Shown here: piece by piece, positions 9,123 through 19,011 of the stretch
How the letters are laid out: every line of letters begins with the position of its first letter
Numbering within the stretch: position 1 is the stretch's first letter
NCBI GenBank assembly: GCA_021202275.1
Contig: JAJQDI010000031.1
Location: forward strand, 186,001-250,000
From: Bacteroides sp.
GTDB lineage: Bacteria > Bacteroidota > Bacteroidia > Bacteroidales > Bacteroidaceae
Direction of reading: 5' to 3'
Length of the DNA stretch: 64,000 nt
The notes under the pieces: generated by a model
Seen by the model: the letters and a program-made list of their open reading frames with translations, nothing else
Told to the model about the DNA's origin: nothing
Databases searched by the model: none
Translations under genes and position numbers: made by a program

Positions 9123-10639
9123 TTATTTACCCCACCGGAAAGAGGCTACGGAACTGATAGGCACTTCGTATACAAAATGACGTTGCCCATCACTGATGGT
9201 AATCTGCTGATGATCTCCACTGTTGTTCAAAACTACCACAGCATATGAGCCATCCGTATTTTTAAATGCAGCATACGTTACTCCATCGACATCGTATCCA
9301 CTTGCGCCGATACGTACCGCATCCGGCTTTACTACAGCAGACATATGTCCGACAATGTAGTAATGAGAGTTGCGGCGCATGGTCTTGTAGTCGGACTTGT
9401 TGATATCTACCGCTCCGTAGCAGGTCTGACAACCACCGTCGCGATTAGGTCCCATTTCATTGTCCAGCATCAGATTCCATACGATTACCCCCCCCGGCAC
9501 CAGTTGTTCACCGTACCCAATGCCACCTCTTCCATATCTTCGATCAGGCGGGTGTTCAGGTTGCGGCCATCGTTCCAGGTACCGATAGAAATCTCAGTAA
9601 ATACCAGTTCTTTATCCGGACGCAGGTTGTGGATCCTGTTCAACTCACTGCGGTTACCACCGTAGTTGTGATAAGCCGTTCCCGCAAAATACTGAGCAGC
9701 ATCTTCATCTGCAAATAATTTGATCGGATAGTTTGCCTGATCAGACATACCATCGTAGTTGTAATTGTGGTCAAACGCATAAATCTTGGTAGAAAGACCG
9801 GCAGCCTTTATTTTAGGGCCCAACGCATCGCGGACAAAATCCTGTTGTTCCTGCCAGTACATCAGTAGAGAAGCAGAATTGCCCGGATTCAACGGTTCAT
9901 TTTGCGGAGTAATGGAATAGATAGAGATTCCTTCGTTCTGGAAAGCCTGGATCCACTTCACAAAATAAGTCGCATAATCATCGTAATAAGCCGGATTGAG
10001 ATGTCCGTCGGTCCAGGAATCAAACGGTTCCAGATCTTCCAGGTTGTTCACTTTCATCCATTTCGGACAAGTCCAGGGGGATCCCATGATACGGATCTCC
10101 GGATTGATAGTCAGGATCTCTTTCAGAATAGGGATCACGTACTCTTTCTCTTCGCTCTGTAAAGCGAAATTCTCAATACCTTCTTTATCACAACAAGTGT
10201 ATTCGCTCAGAGAGAAGTCGGAACACCCGATGGCAATACGGATATAGCTGTATCCCAGACCAGTCTCATGCGAGAAGGTCTCACGCAGGAAGCGGGTACG
10301 ATCTTCTTTAGACATCTGCATCAGGTTGTAGCATGTAGAACCGGTCACTGCGGCTCCAAAACCATCCATGGTCTGGTATTCCGTTCCCGGATCCAGCGTA
10401 ATACAGTTGGGAGAGATATTGTCTCTTGTATTATAAGAAATTCCCGTCCGGAGCAGGTCCTGAATACGATTATTTGTAGTTACTAATACCTTTACATCAC
10501 CTGCTATCGTTTCCCAGCTTTCCCATTCCGGTACAGGAGTTTCTCCTGGAGAATCATTGCCACAGGCTACTGATACGAAAGCCCATGCAGTCATTGCCAA
10601 AAATATATTTCTGATATTCATAATTTGTGTAGTTTTCAT
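9123..10639 (-). pseudogene. GH30 family glucanase lipoprotein, frameshifted at a C8/G8 tract
   Basis: A GH30 glycosidase exported as a lipoprotein (signal ending SVACGND). The family includes endo-beta-1,6-glucanases of Bacteroides. The upstream piece holds YQTMDGFGAAVTGS, MGSPWTCPKWMK, TPQNEPLNPG (acid/base Glu) and LVFTEIS (nucleophile Glu), then stops after NNWCRGG. The rest (9123-9500) is in another frame: VIVWNLMLDNE and the C-terminal beta-sandwich. The break coincides with a run of eight C on the plus strand at 9488-9495; six or nine bases would restore the frame. Both catalytic residues precede the break, but the last barrel strand and sandwich are lost. Start is ambiguous among Met codons at 10651, 10639 and 10621. 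It follows susD in the operon. Slippage at this tract could make the defect reversible. Confidence 0.85.
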
Positions 10640-10661
10640 ACAATTATTCATTGATTTTTGA

Positions 10662-12179
10662 TTAATATCCCGGATTCTGTACCAGATTGTCATTCTCATC
10701 CAATATAAGTTGTGGGATAGGCAGACGATAAGAATACTCGGTATAAGGATTTACCAGTGGCAGACGCCCCGTGTCTCTGCGATTCAGACCGTTCATCACC
10801 TCTTCTACTTTATCGTGCCGACAAAGGTCGAACCAACGTTCTCCTTCCAGAGCAAGTTCCAGGCGACGTTCTGTCAGTAAAGCATCGAGCATATTCTCTT
10901 TGGACCCTGTAACAGAAGAAGGCAGATTACCCAGTCCCACTCTGTTGCGAATGGAATTTATGATAGAAGCCGCTCCGGCCAGATCAGGAGCATCCTGCAA
11001 AATAAGAGCTTCGGCTTTCAGGAGCAGAATATCCGCCATACGGAGTTTAATGATAGAATTGACTCCCGAACGATATTTATAGGTAAAAGCATAATTATTG
11101 GAAGGATAATAGTTGCTCCAGTTGCAATCGTAGTATACGATCGCTTCGTTCTTACGGATCTCATCCCCTTCATTGTCAAACGCCCGTACCAGATCACGCG
11201 AAGGGGTTACCCACTTGGCCCAGCTAAACTGGTAGTCCCAGTCAATAAGGTCGCGCCCGAACATCCAGGCCACCCAGTTCCCACTTCCGGACGTATACTG
11301 TATCTCCAGGATCGATTCTACCGTATTACGCATCTTGGCATCCGTACCTTCGGCGTTCATACCAAACAGATCGTCATAGTTATCCGTAAGACGGAAACCC
11401 TCCGCGGTGAGTTCGTCGCAATATTTGATCACTTTACTGTAGTCCCGGATCGGTTTCTCGGCATATACTTTTGCCAGCAGCGCACGGGCGACCGACTTGC
11501 TTAGCCGGGTCTTATCTCCCGTATTATCCGGCGCGTAGATCAATGCTTCCAACAGATCCTTTTCTATCTGTTCATAAGCCTCCTCTTCGGTATTCTGTTG
11601 AGGGAAATATTGCGGATAGACCTCTTCTATATTCTCAGAAGTGATATCTTCACCCACTTCGGTAATTACCGGAAAATCGCCCCAGATACGTGCCATGGTA
11701 AAGAGGATCATGGCCCGATAGATCTTAGCCTCGGCTTTCCATTGTTCGCGCTCGCTTTGCGGGAAAGTCGCATCAGGCACATCATCGATGTAACAGATAA
11801 TACGGTTGGCCGTAGCAATATCCGTCAGATAACGTTCCCAGTCACGTTCCAGAACAGAGTTTCCCCCATCAATGCTATTGGTCTCAAAAGGAACTACTTC
11901 TGCTCCGGTAGTACCTGCATACGCATTATCGGAATGACATTCGGCCAACAACAAAAAGTCCAGACACCAGTGTTCCTGATTGTCACGCATACGGGTATAC
12001 ATATTCTCGTACCGAGAGAGCATCTCCGCACGGTTCTTATAAGCAACTCCTTCACCGGACTCATCCGACCCTCCGACAGTGACATCGGAATAGTCGCTCA
12101 ACGGATCATAATTGAGTGAACAAGCACTCAACAGCATCATGCAGGTAGCAAGGATACCGGTTATATATTTTATCTTCAT
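10662..12179 (-). CDS. SusD-like glycan-binding lipoprotein
   Basis: A RagB/SusD outer-membrane lipoprotein of about 505 residues that forms the lid of the SusC transporter and binds oligosaccharide at the cell surface. The start was chosen at MKIKYITG (12179), six codons inside the longest frame, because it gives a clean signal peptide with lipobox LLSACS. Typical features follow: an early LNYDPLSDYSD segment, alpha-helical TPR-like repeats (QWKAEAKIYRAMILF, SVARALLAKVYAEKP) and a C-terminal ERRLELALEGERWFDLCRHDK followed by YRLPIPQ, the SusD signature end. It begins 18 bp after the susC stop. Ligand inferred from context: beta-glucan. Confidence 0.95.
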   Translation of the reverse strand: MKIKYITGILATCMMLLSACSLNYDPLSDYSDVTVGGSDESGEGVAYKNRAEMLSRYENMYTRMRDNQEHWCLDFLLLAECHSDNAYAGTTGAEVVPFETNSIDGGNSVLERDWERYLTDIATANRIICYIDDVPDATFPQSEREQWKAEAKIYRAMILFTMARIWGDFPVITEVGEDITSENIEEVYPQYFPQQNTEEEAYEQIEKDLLEALIYAPDNTGDKTRLSKSVARALLAKVYAEKPIRDYSKVIKYCDELTAEGFRLTDNYDDLFGMNAEGTDAKMRNTVESILEIQYTSGSGNWVAWMFGRDLIDWDYQFSWAKWVTPSRDLVRAFDNEGDEIRKNEAIVYYDCNWSNYYPSNNYAFTYKYRSGVNSIIKLRMADILLLKAEALILQDAPDLAGAASIINSIRNRVGLGNLPSSVTGSKENMLDALLTERRLELALEGERWFDLCRHDKVEEVMNGLNRRDTGRLPLVNPYTEYSYRLPIPQLILDENDNLVQNPGY

Positions 12180-12197
12180 ATATTTTTCTCCTATCAA

Positions 12198-15173
12198 TTA
12201 AAATTCAATGTTCAAACCAAATATGAAAGACTTACTGTGAGGATAAGTACCCCAGTCAATCCCCTGTACGGCTCCGTTGTTGCCCCACTGATTTACTTCA
12301 GGGTCCATACCGGAATATTTAGTCCAGGTAAGCAGATTGGTAGCGGTGAAATAAGGTTGCAGGCGGTTGATACCCCATTTTCTAAGCTGTTGACTACGTA
12401 CGTTGTAAGAAAGGGAAACATCCTTTACACGCAGGTAACTACCGTCTTCGATGAAATAGGTCGAATTCTTCATATCAAAATTGGCCTTGGGCACGTCAGT
12501 GATCTGCCCGGGTATCCTCCAGCGTTTCAATACGCGGGTAGATTGATTTTTACCATCGTACATTCCTTCTGTTTCCATGCGGGAAGCGTTGAAGATATCG
12601 TTTCCATACGACCCCTGGAGCAATACATTCAATGTAAATCCTTTCCAGCTGAATGTATTGGTCAGACCAAAGGTAAAATCGGGATTCGGATCACCGATAT
12701 AGGTACGGTCACTGGTAGAGATGATCCCATCATCATTCAGGTCACGGTACATCAGTTCACCCGTCTCAGGGTCCACACCATCACTGATATATCCATAGAA
12801 TCCTCCCAGAGAACGTCCTACCATATTACGAACAGCGTATTCCCCCACCGTCTCACTGGTTTTGGCATCGTAATAAACCTGTTTCAAAGCCAGTTTGGTA
12901 AGCTTGTTCCGGTTGAATGAAATATTGAAATCAGTAGACCATTCAAATTTCCCTGTCAGATTCAATGAATTGATAGTAAGCTCAAATCCCTTATTGGTCA
13001 TTTCCCCTTCGTTTCTTTTGATCTCATTGGCAGCTGCCGCCCCTGCAGGCAAAGACACCGTCATCAACATGTTGGTGGTCTTCTTGTAGTAATAATCCAT
13101 ATAGATATTCAATCGGCTATCCAACAAAGAAAGATCCAGACCGATATTGCTCTGGGTAGTGGTTTCCCAGGTAAGATCTCTTGTCCTCAGATTGGCTACG
13201 CTCAGATTGGGGACTGCGTTCTCGTTGCCTGCTTCCCACCATTGTACACGATTGATATTGTAAAGTTGCAGATAAGCATAGTCACCCAGCCCGGATTGGT
13301 TACCTGTCTGTCCCCATCCTCCACGGAGTTTGAGGTCACTGATCCAGTTCACATCTTCCATAAAGGCTTCGGAAGAGATACGCCAGGCAGCAGACACAGA
13401 GGGGAAATATCCCCAACGGTGATCCGGGTGAAGTTTGGAAGAACCATCTGCGCGAATGTTGGCAGTCACCATGTACTTACTGTCATAGTTATATGCCAAA
13501 CGCCCGAAATAAGACATAATGACCCATTCAGACGCATTGGTACGGGTTTCACTCCAGGAGATCTTATTGGCTGTATTCAGGGTTTTAATATCATCGTTAA
13601 GGAAATGCGAACCTGTGATATAACTTTGCGACCAGCTGGATCTGGTATAAGAAGAACCTGCCATAGCTTCTATACTATGCTTGCCCATACTTTTATTATA
13701 AGTGAGCACATTATCAAAAATAATAACCGAACTCAGGGATCTTCTGTCAGAAGCCGTACCATACGTATCACGCCCATAGCTGGTTTTTATCGGGTCCAGA
13801 AAACTGGTATCGTGCTGGGCGTCTCTGTCAAGAGTGATAGACGAATTTAGTTTCAGCCCTTTGAAAAAATCAACCTGTACTTTTCCGGTAGCTAACAAAC
13901 GATTGGCTTTATTTTTATTGTTCTCACTGCGAGCCATATTTTCCAACGGATGAGTTACATTCACTCCGTAGAAATTATTGTAATACTGTTCCGGATTGTC
14001 CGGATCCCAGACAGGCGCGTAGGTAGGAGTATTTATGACCGACAGGATCACGCCGGCACGATTGGCTCCGGTACCCGAAATGATACCGTTGCTGCTGTAA
14101 TCCGAATAGGAAATATTTGCTCCGACATTCAGCCAGGGACGGATCTGATTGTCCAGATTGGCACGGAAATTATAACGTTTGTAATAAGCCACTTTGATCA
14201 CTCCATCCTCACCGGTATATCCCCCGGAAATGAAATATTTCATTTTGTCATTACCGTTGGAAACAGAAGCCTGGTAGTTCTGAGTAACCCCCGTACGATA
14301 GGTTTCTTTGAACCAGTCTGTCTGATCGGTCAGTCCGTCAGGCAGTTTCACCAGTCCGATTTCATCCATCAGATCTTTGTACTGTGCTACATTCAATGAC
14401 TTTACCTTATTAGTCACTTTAGTAATCCCTGCATGGGCATTGAAAGCAACCTTAGCAATTCCGGCAGCACCTTGTTTGGTCGTGATCATGATCACCCCAT
14501 TGGCGGCACGTGACCCGTAGATAGCCGCAGAAGAGGCATCTTTCAGGATCTGCATACTTTCAATATCATTGGCAGAAAGGAATTTGATATCCGTCATAGG
14601 CACCCCATCCACCACATACAGCGGATCGTTGCTACCGTTTACAGAAGTGGTACCACGTACACGGATAGACAATCCCGCACCAGGTTCACCACTGGGTTGT
14701 ATCACGGAAATACCCGCTGCTTTCCCCTGAATAGCCTGTGCAGCCGATACGATCGGACGTTGGTCCAGATCTTTGGTGGAAACGCTGGAAATTGCAGTTG
14801 TTACGTCTTTGCGTTTGACCGAACCGTAACCGATCACAACCACCTCATCCAGCAATTCACTGTCTTCCTGAAGCACGATCTTCATCGTAGGAGTGGCCCT
14901 GACTTCCTGAGTCACAAAACCGACATAGGATACTACCAGGATAGCCCCTTCATTTACCGAAATAGTGAAATTCCCATCAAAATCAGTGATTAATCCATTT
15001 GTAGTCCCTTTTTCCAGGACGCTGGCCCCGATGACACTGTCTCCATACGGATCGGTCACCGTTCCCTGGACCGTAATGGTCTGTGCGAACGCACTCCATG
15101 AAATACATGCGACAAGTAAAGTCAGGAGAATCTTCCGATTCCCGAATAGGAACTTTTTCCTGTTCTTCTTCAT
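12198..15173 (-). CDS. SusC-like TonB-dependent oligosaccharide transporter
   Basis: An outer-membrane TonB-dependent transporter of about 991 residues; with the SusD lid it imports oligosaccharides into the periplasm. The start was set at MKKNRKKFLFG (15173) because an upstream in-frame Met adds a non-signal extension. Order: signal peptide ending SAFAQ, carboxypeptidase-like domain (VQGTVTDPYGDSVIGASV), TonB-box-like DEVVVIGYGS, plug domain (VRGTTSVNGSNDPLYVVDG, SAAIYGSRAANGVIMITTK), then the beta-barrel ending in Phe (FGLNIEF). It is the first structural gene of the locus, and the membrane-anchored regulator gene lies upstream on the same strand. Confidence 0.97.
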   Translation of the reverse strand: MKKNRKKFLFGNRKILLTLLVACISWSAFAQTITVQGTVTDPYGDSVIGASVLEKGTTNGLITDFDGNFTISVNEGAILVVSYVGFVTQEVRATPTMKIVLQEDSELLDEVVVIGYGSVKRKDVTTAISSVSTKDLDQRPIVSAAQAIQGKAAGISVIQPSGEPGAGLSIRVRGTTSVNGSNDPLYVVDGVPMTDIKFLSANDIESMQILKDASSAAIYGSRAANGVIMITTKQGAAGIAKVAFNAHAGITKVTNKVKSLNVAQYKDLMDEIGLVKLPDGLTDQTDWFKETYRTGVTQNYQASVSNGNDKMKYFISGGYTGEDGVIKVAYYKRYNFRANLDNQIRPWLNVGANISYSDYSSNGIISGTGANRAGVILSVINTPTYAPVWDPDNPEQYYNNFYGVNVTHPLENMARSENNKNKANRLLATGKVQVDFFKGLKLNSSITLDRDAQHDTSFLDPIKTSYGRDTYGTASDRRSLSSVIIFDNVLTYNKSMGKHSIEAMAGSSYTRSSWSQSYITGSHFLNDDIKTLNTANKISWSETRTNASEWVIMSYFGRLAYNYDSKYMVTANIRADGSSKLHPDHRWGYFPSVSAAWRISSEAFMEDVNWISDLKLRGGWGQTGNQSGLGDYAYLQLYNINRVQWWEAGNENAVPNLSVANLRTRDLTWETTTQSNIGLDLSLLDSRLNIYMDYYYKKTTNMLMTVSLPAGAAAANEIKRNEGEMTNKGFELTINSLNLTGKFEWSTDFNISFNRNKLTKLALKQVYYDAKTSETVGEYAVRNMVGRSLGGFYGYISDGVDPETGELMYRDLNDDGIISTSDRTYIGDPNPDFTFGLTNTFSWKGFTLNVLLQGSYGNDIFNASRMETEGMYDGKNQSTRVLKRWRIPGQITDVPKANFDMKNSTYFIEDGSYLRVKDVSLSYNVRSQQLRKWGINRLQPYFTATNLLTWTKYSGMDPEVNQWGNNGAVQGIDWGTYPHSKSFIFGLNIEF

Positions 15174-15805
15174 ACGTATTAATTTAAAAGTTAATTTAGA
15201 TACAACAGACTTTCCGGTATTCAAATGTATCTGATACATCCTGTGACCGATAGTCCTGGATCAAAAGTATGAATTAAGGCAGTCTCCGTGACTTCAAGGG
15301 AGAATTTGGTGGAATATCCAAATGTTTAAGCACATCATAATAAGACAAATATCAGATTTTATTAACTAAAAAAGTGGAAGTTTTATAAGAAAATTGAATA
15401 GATAAAGACGATTCAAATGTTACAGCAATACTCTTCTTTTCAGATTCCCGGACAAAGAACAGCCTCTACCATTTCGCTGTCTTAATTAAAATGCAGTGAT
15501 TTTGGAGTATCTATCCAAAATGTAACTGTATAGATATACCAGTGTATATATTATGATATTTTTTTTATCAATCTGATTTCTCCCTCCCCAAACAATAAAA
15601 CTCTTCGTGGATAAAAGAATGGACGGCAAAAGAAGTATAGGATAATTACATGGCAGCGTTAACGCCTTATAACCTACCCGTATATCCGGAAAGGAAATAT
15701 GAAATAATGGATATCAGAAAAGAATAAAACGTCTCACGGTTTATAGATAGTATGCTTTTGAAAAATATGGATTCCTTTTCATAGAAAAGAGGAAGAACAA
15801 AGAAG
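15174..15805 (-). promoter_or_regulatory. Gene-free leader upstream of susC
   Basis: Some 630 bp separate the regulator gene from susC, with no credible ORF. TACTTTTG on the minus strand (15262-15269) fits the -7 box and lies ~90 bp before the susC start; a TTG at 15295-15297 is slightly far for a -33 element. A 10-bp palindrome GCGTTAACGC is at 15656-15665. Regulator binding and the locus promoter are expected here, but no operator can be identified by eye. Confidence 0.45.
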
Positions 15806-17453
15806 CTATCGGATCTGCTTGACCCGATCTTCAAATCCCTCCCGGGAACCTGCTGCTTTGTTTTTGACTTTAGCGCGGTAGTTATAAATGGTATTTACGG
15901 AATAACGCAGGAATTCGGCAATCTGAGAACTGTCTTCAATCCCCAGTCGGATCAGGGCGAATATGCGAAGCTCTGTATTGAGAAGTTCCCCTTTTTTTGA
16001 GCTGGATGCCCTCTCCGGGTTGTAACAATCCGTTGAATTTACGTACAAAGTCCGGGAACAGATGCAGGAAAGCAGTATCAAAATTGGTATAGAGTTCTTC
16101 CAGTTCACTGTCTAAGGATTCGGGAGAACGCGTGATCCGTACCAGTTCGGCCGTCTGACCACCTGTGATCTTCTTATGCACCATACGCCGGTAAGCATCC
16201 AGTTTGTCTATATAGGTGGAACAGAGTTTGATAAAACGGGCGATATATTCCTCTTTGATCTGGTTCGACTCCGAGAGATCTTCATTGGCGGTCTTTAACC
16301 AGGCATTCACCTGTTGCAATTCTTCATTCAGTTCTTTCAGCTGGCTATTGGCCGTTTGCAGATGATTACGTGCCAATGCCAGCCGCTTCATCTGCCTGTA
16401 TATATAGAGCATAGCACCGATCAGCAGGAGTGAAAGCGCACTGATCAGGATGAGGTACGCCTGTAGGGTGCGATTCTGACGCTCGCTCATGGCCTGATAG
16501 GTCAGGTCTATCAGGGAAAGGATACCGGCACTCTGTAAGCTGCGCAACCTGGCATTATAGAAGTTGGTCTCACTCCACGAAAAGCGGATGTACCGATAGG
16601 CACGTTCCAGGTCGCCCTCTTCATAGAGTATTCCGGCTAAGGTCCACAACGAAGCATGATCTTTAGTGGACGAGCGGATATCAGATATGGCCGAAAGAGC
16701 GAGATAATATTTCTGTCCTTCCCTATTGCCTTCCGCGTCATAGATCAGGGAACGCTGAAAAGCTACTAACGCATAACCTGGCGTACCGGGAACAACTTCT
16801 TTCATGCGTTCATCATTGATTTCCCAGGCATTTTCCAGTGGACCATGGTCGCGATAGACCGTTTCCATCATCTCAATACGCTGAGGGTGATCGTTGGGAA
16901 GCATCCGGAAAAGACTGTCTTTATAGAGATCAGAGATACGCCGATACTCTACCGAGCTGACCGGATCCTGGGTATACGAAGAGAGTTCACCATATACATG
17001 GTCATAAGCAGCCAGATACTCCGGCAGCAGATCGGATAGCAAAGCACTCCGGTCTATACTTCCCAGCATATCCACACCCTCCTTATACATACCACATGAT
17101 CCCAACAGATACGCCAGAGTGATCTTACTTTCATCCACCAGACGGGATTCCTTCAACTCTGTAGAAGCAAGTCGGATATTAGCATGCAGATAGTGAATAG
17201 CAGAATCACATACATACGAGTAGTATTCTTCCACAAGAAGGGAGTGCAGTCCATACTTTTCCAGAGCGGTCAGCTGATCATTTCCCAACCGGCTTCTGAG
17301 GCCTTGAATACGGTTTTCCTTTTCCCGGTTGTACTGGCTGTGTTCCTGAATGGTTTGATCCAATACACGATACAAAGAATCCAGATCACCCGCCATAGAA
17401 ATAACAGGGATACAAAAACACAGTAGTAGAAACAGGTTACTCTTTATACGCAT
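15806..17453 (-). pseudogene. DUF6377-type membrane regulator of the glycan locus, frameshifted at an A7 run
   Basis: Transmembrane transcriptional regulator: signal peptide (residues 1-21), TPR-like periplasmic sensor region (about 25-325), one membrane helix (about 330-353), a coiled coil (355-400) and a C-terminal LuxR-like HTH (TELRIFALIRLGIEDSSQIAEFL region, then NTIYNYRAK). This layout fits the DUF6377 family found beside several Bacteroides glycan loci. The HTH lies in a different frame from the body. The switch is at seven T on the plus strand (15992-15998); with six, the protein reads GIQLKKGELLNTELRI without interruption. As written, the product stops shortly after the run and lacks a DNA-binding domain. 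It lies upstream of susC on the same strand, so it is likely the local activator. Confidence 0.8.
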
Positions 17454-17499
17454 TCGGTTTGTCAGGCTATATAGGTGAACTTATTCAGGTTCGTTACCA

Positions 17500-17528
17500 C
17501 AAAGATATAAAGAAAAAAGTTATCTTTG
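17500..17528. promoter_or_regulatory. Divergent promoter pair between regulator and DUF5009 genes
   Basis: TATCTTTG occurs on the minus strand (17500-17507) facing the regulator gene and again on the plus strand (17521-17528) facing the acyltransferase gene. The -7 boxes are only 13 bp apart, so RNA polymerase could hardly use both at once. Confidence 0.5.
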
Positions 17529-17559
17529 CCCGTATAACCCCCAAATAACTTAACACACC

Positions 17560-18714
17560 ATGAAAACCCTTACTTCCCAACGCGTGGCGGCCGTAGATGT
17601 CTTCCGCGCGCTCACGATGTTCCTGATGCTCTTTGTGAATGACATTCCCGGCCTGAAAAACATTCCCCATTGACTGGAGCATGCTGCGTTCGACGAAGAT
17701 ATGCTCGGATTCTCAGACACCATCTTCCCGGCTTTCCTTTTCTGTATGGGAATGTCTATCTCTTTTGCCGTACAAAACCGCTTCCGGAAAGGAGATAACC
17801 TGTTGCAGGTGATCAGTCATATTTTCTGGCGCACCGTGGCACTGGTAGCCATGGGACTTTTCTCCCTCAACAGTGGCGGCGTACCGGGACTCTCGCACCA
17901 ATGGTTCTCCATCCTAATGGTGGTCGGCTTTTTCCTGACATGGGGCGTATACCCCAAAGCGGAAGGTAATAAAAAGTACGTTTTCACCGCAATGAAAGCA
18001 GTGGGTATTGCCATTCTGGCGTTTTTAGTCATTTATAAATATACCCAGGGAGTACCTTTCCAGAAAAGCTGGTGGGGTATTCTGGGACTGATCGGCTGGA
18101 CGTATGTGATCTGCGCGGCAGTATACCTGTTTACCCGGGAAAGCCTATTGAAAAACGCAGTAGCCTGGCTGATCTTTGTAACATTGATGCTGCTGAATCA
18201 TAGCGGTAAACTGCCCCTTTCCTTTATTCCCAGTGACATGACATTGCACACATTTGGCATGTCAGGTGTTCTCACTTCACTGATCATGCAGAAATACGCC
18301 AACCGGGAACATCCGCACCTATTCATCGGTATCTTGTGTGGACTGGGCGCACTGATGTTGTTAGCTGCGCTGGCTTCCCATCCTGTATGGATCATCTCCA
18401 AGATACAGGCTACTCCGAGTTGGTTCTTCTACTGTACGGCAGCCTTTTTCCCGCTTTTCGGATTCTTCTATTGGCTGACAGATGTGAAAGGGAAAACCCA
18501 TTGGTTCGATATCATCAAACCTGCCGGTACCGCAACGCTTACCTGCTATACGATTCCCTACGCCTGGTATGCCGTTCAGCAGTTATCAGGTCTGCACTAT
18601 CCGGCCATACTGGGAAGTGGTATACCGGGGCTGCTGAAATCCGTGGTATTCTCTTTAGTGATCGTAGGATTGACAGGCATACTGGTACGGTTCGGGATCA
18701 AACTTAAAGTATAA
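17560..18714 (+). pseudogene. DUF5009/HGSNAT-like membrane acyltransferase with in-frame TGA
   Basis: A multi-pass inner-membrane protein related to heparan-alpha-glucosaminide N-acetyltransferase (DUF5009, NagX-like). ATG at 17560 starts SQRVAAVDVFRALTMFLMLF, the typical first helix, followed by NDIPGLKNIPH. A TGA (17671-17673) then stands where the family has Trp (HWLEHA), so TGG to TGA is the simplest change. After it the frame is open to 18714 with DMLGFSDTIFPAFLFCMGMS and about ten further helices, ending IKLKV. Reinitiation at ATG 17701 would lose the first membrane helix and is unlikely to give a normal enzyme. The gene is divergent from the glycan-locus regulator. Substitution, sequencing error and true inactivation cannot be separated here. 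Confidence 0.8.
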
Positions 18715-18752
18715 AAGGATTTACGATTGAAATTACATATTTGTATTCTCTT

Positions 18753-18797
18753 TACATCGGACCTGGAGTTGATACCAACAGTTACAGGTCCGGTGTA
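18753..18797 (+). terminator. Hairpin after the DUF5009 gene
   Basis: TACATCGGACCTG (18753-18765) pairs with CAGGTCCGGTGTA (18785-18797), 12 of 13 positions plus one G-U pair, with a 19-nt loop. It lies 39 bp after the stop and is followed by a short T-rich stretch. Confidence 0.5.
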
Positions 18798-18914
18798 GTA
18801 TTTTCAAATAAAAGCCCAACTGTTTCCTGCCTTCTTGCTTCTTCTTACAGGAAGTATAGCATCTTATATCTCTTATTAGTAAACTATTTGATTTGGAAAT
18901 TCCGAAAAATTGAT

Positions 18915-18922
18915 TATCTTTG
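18915..18922 (+). promoter_or_regulatory. Putative -7 box upstream of the carboxypeptidase-like domain protein
   Basis: TATCTTTG lies 90 bp before the start codon at 19012. No well-spaced -33 element is visible. Confidence 0.4.
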
Positions 18923-19011
18923 AGAAAGTACAGAGTCTGCCCGGGAATACCGGGAAAAAGATATCTGGAAGATGATAAGAACAAACCGTTTTCCTTTAAA
19001 ACCATAGCCCT

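Noticed and set aside
17701..18714. ATG 17701 as the true start of the DUF5009 gene
   Set aside because: The first membrane helix of the family is encoded just upstream in the same frame, so the intervening TGA is better read as a lesion.
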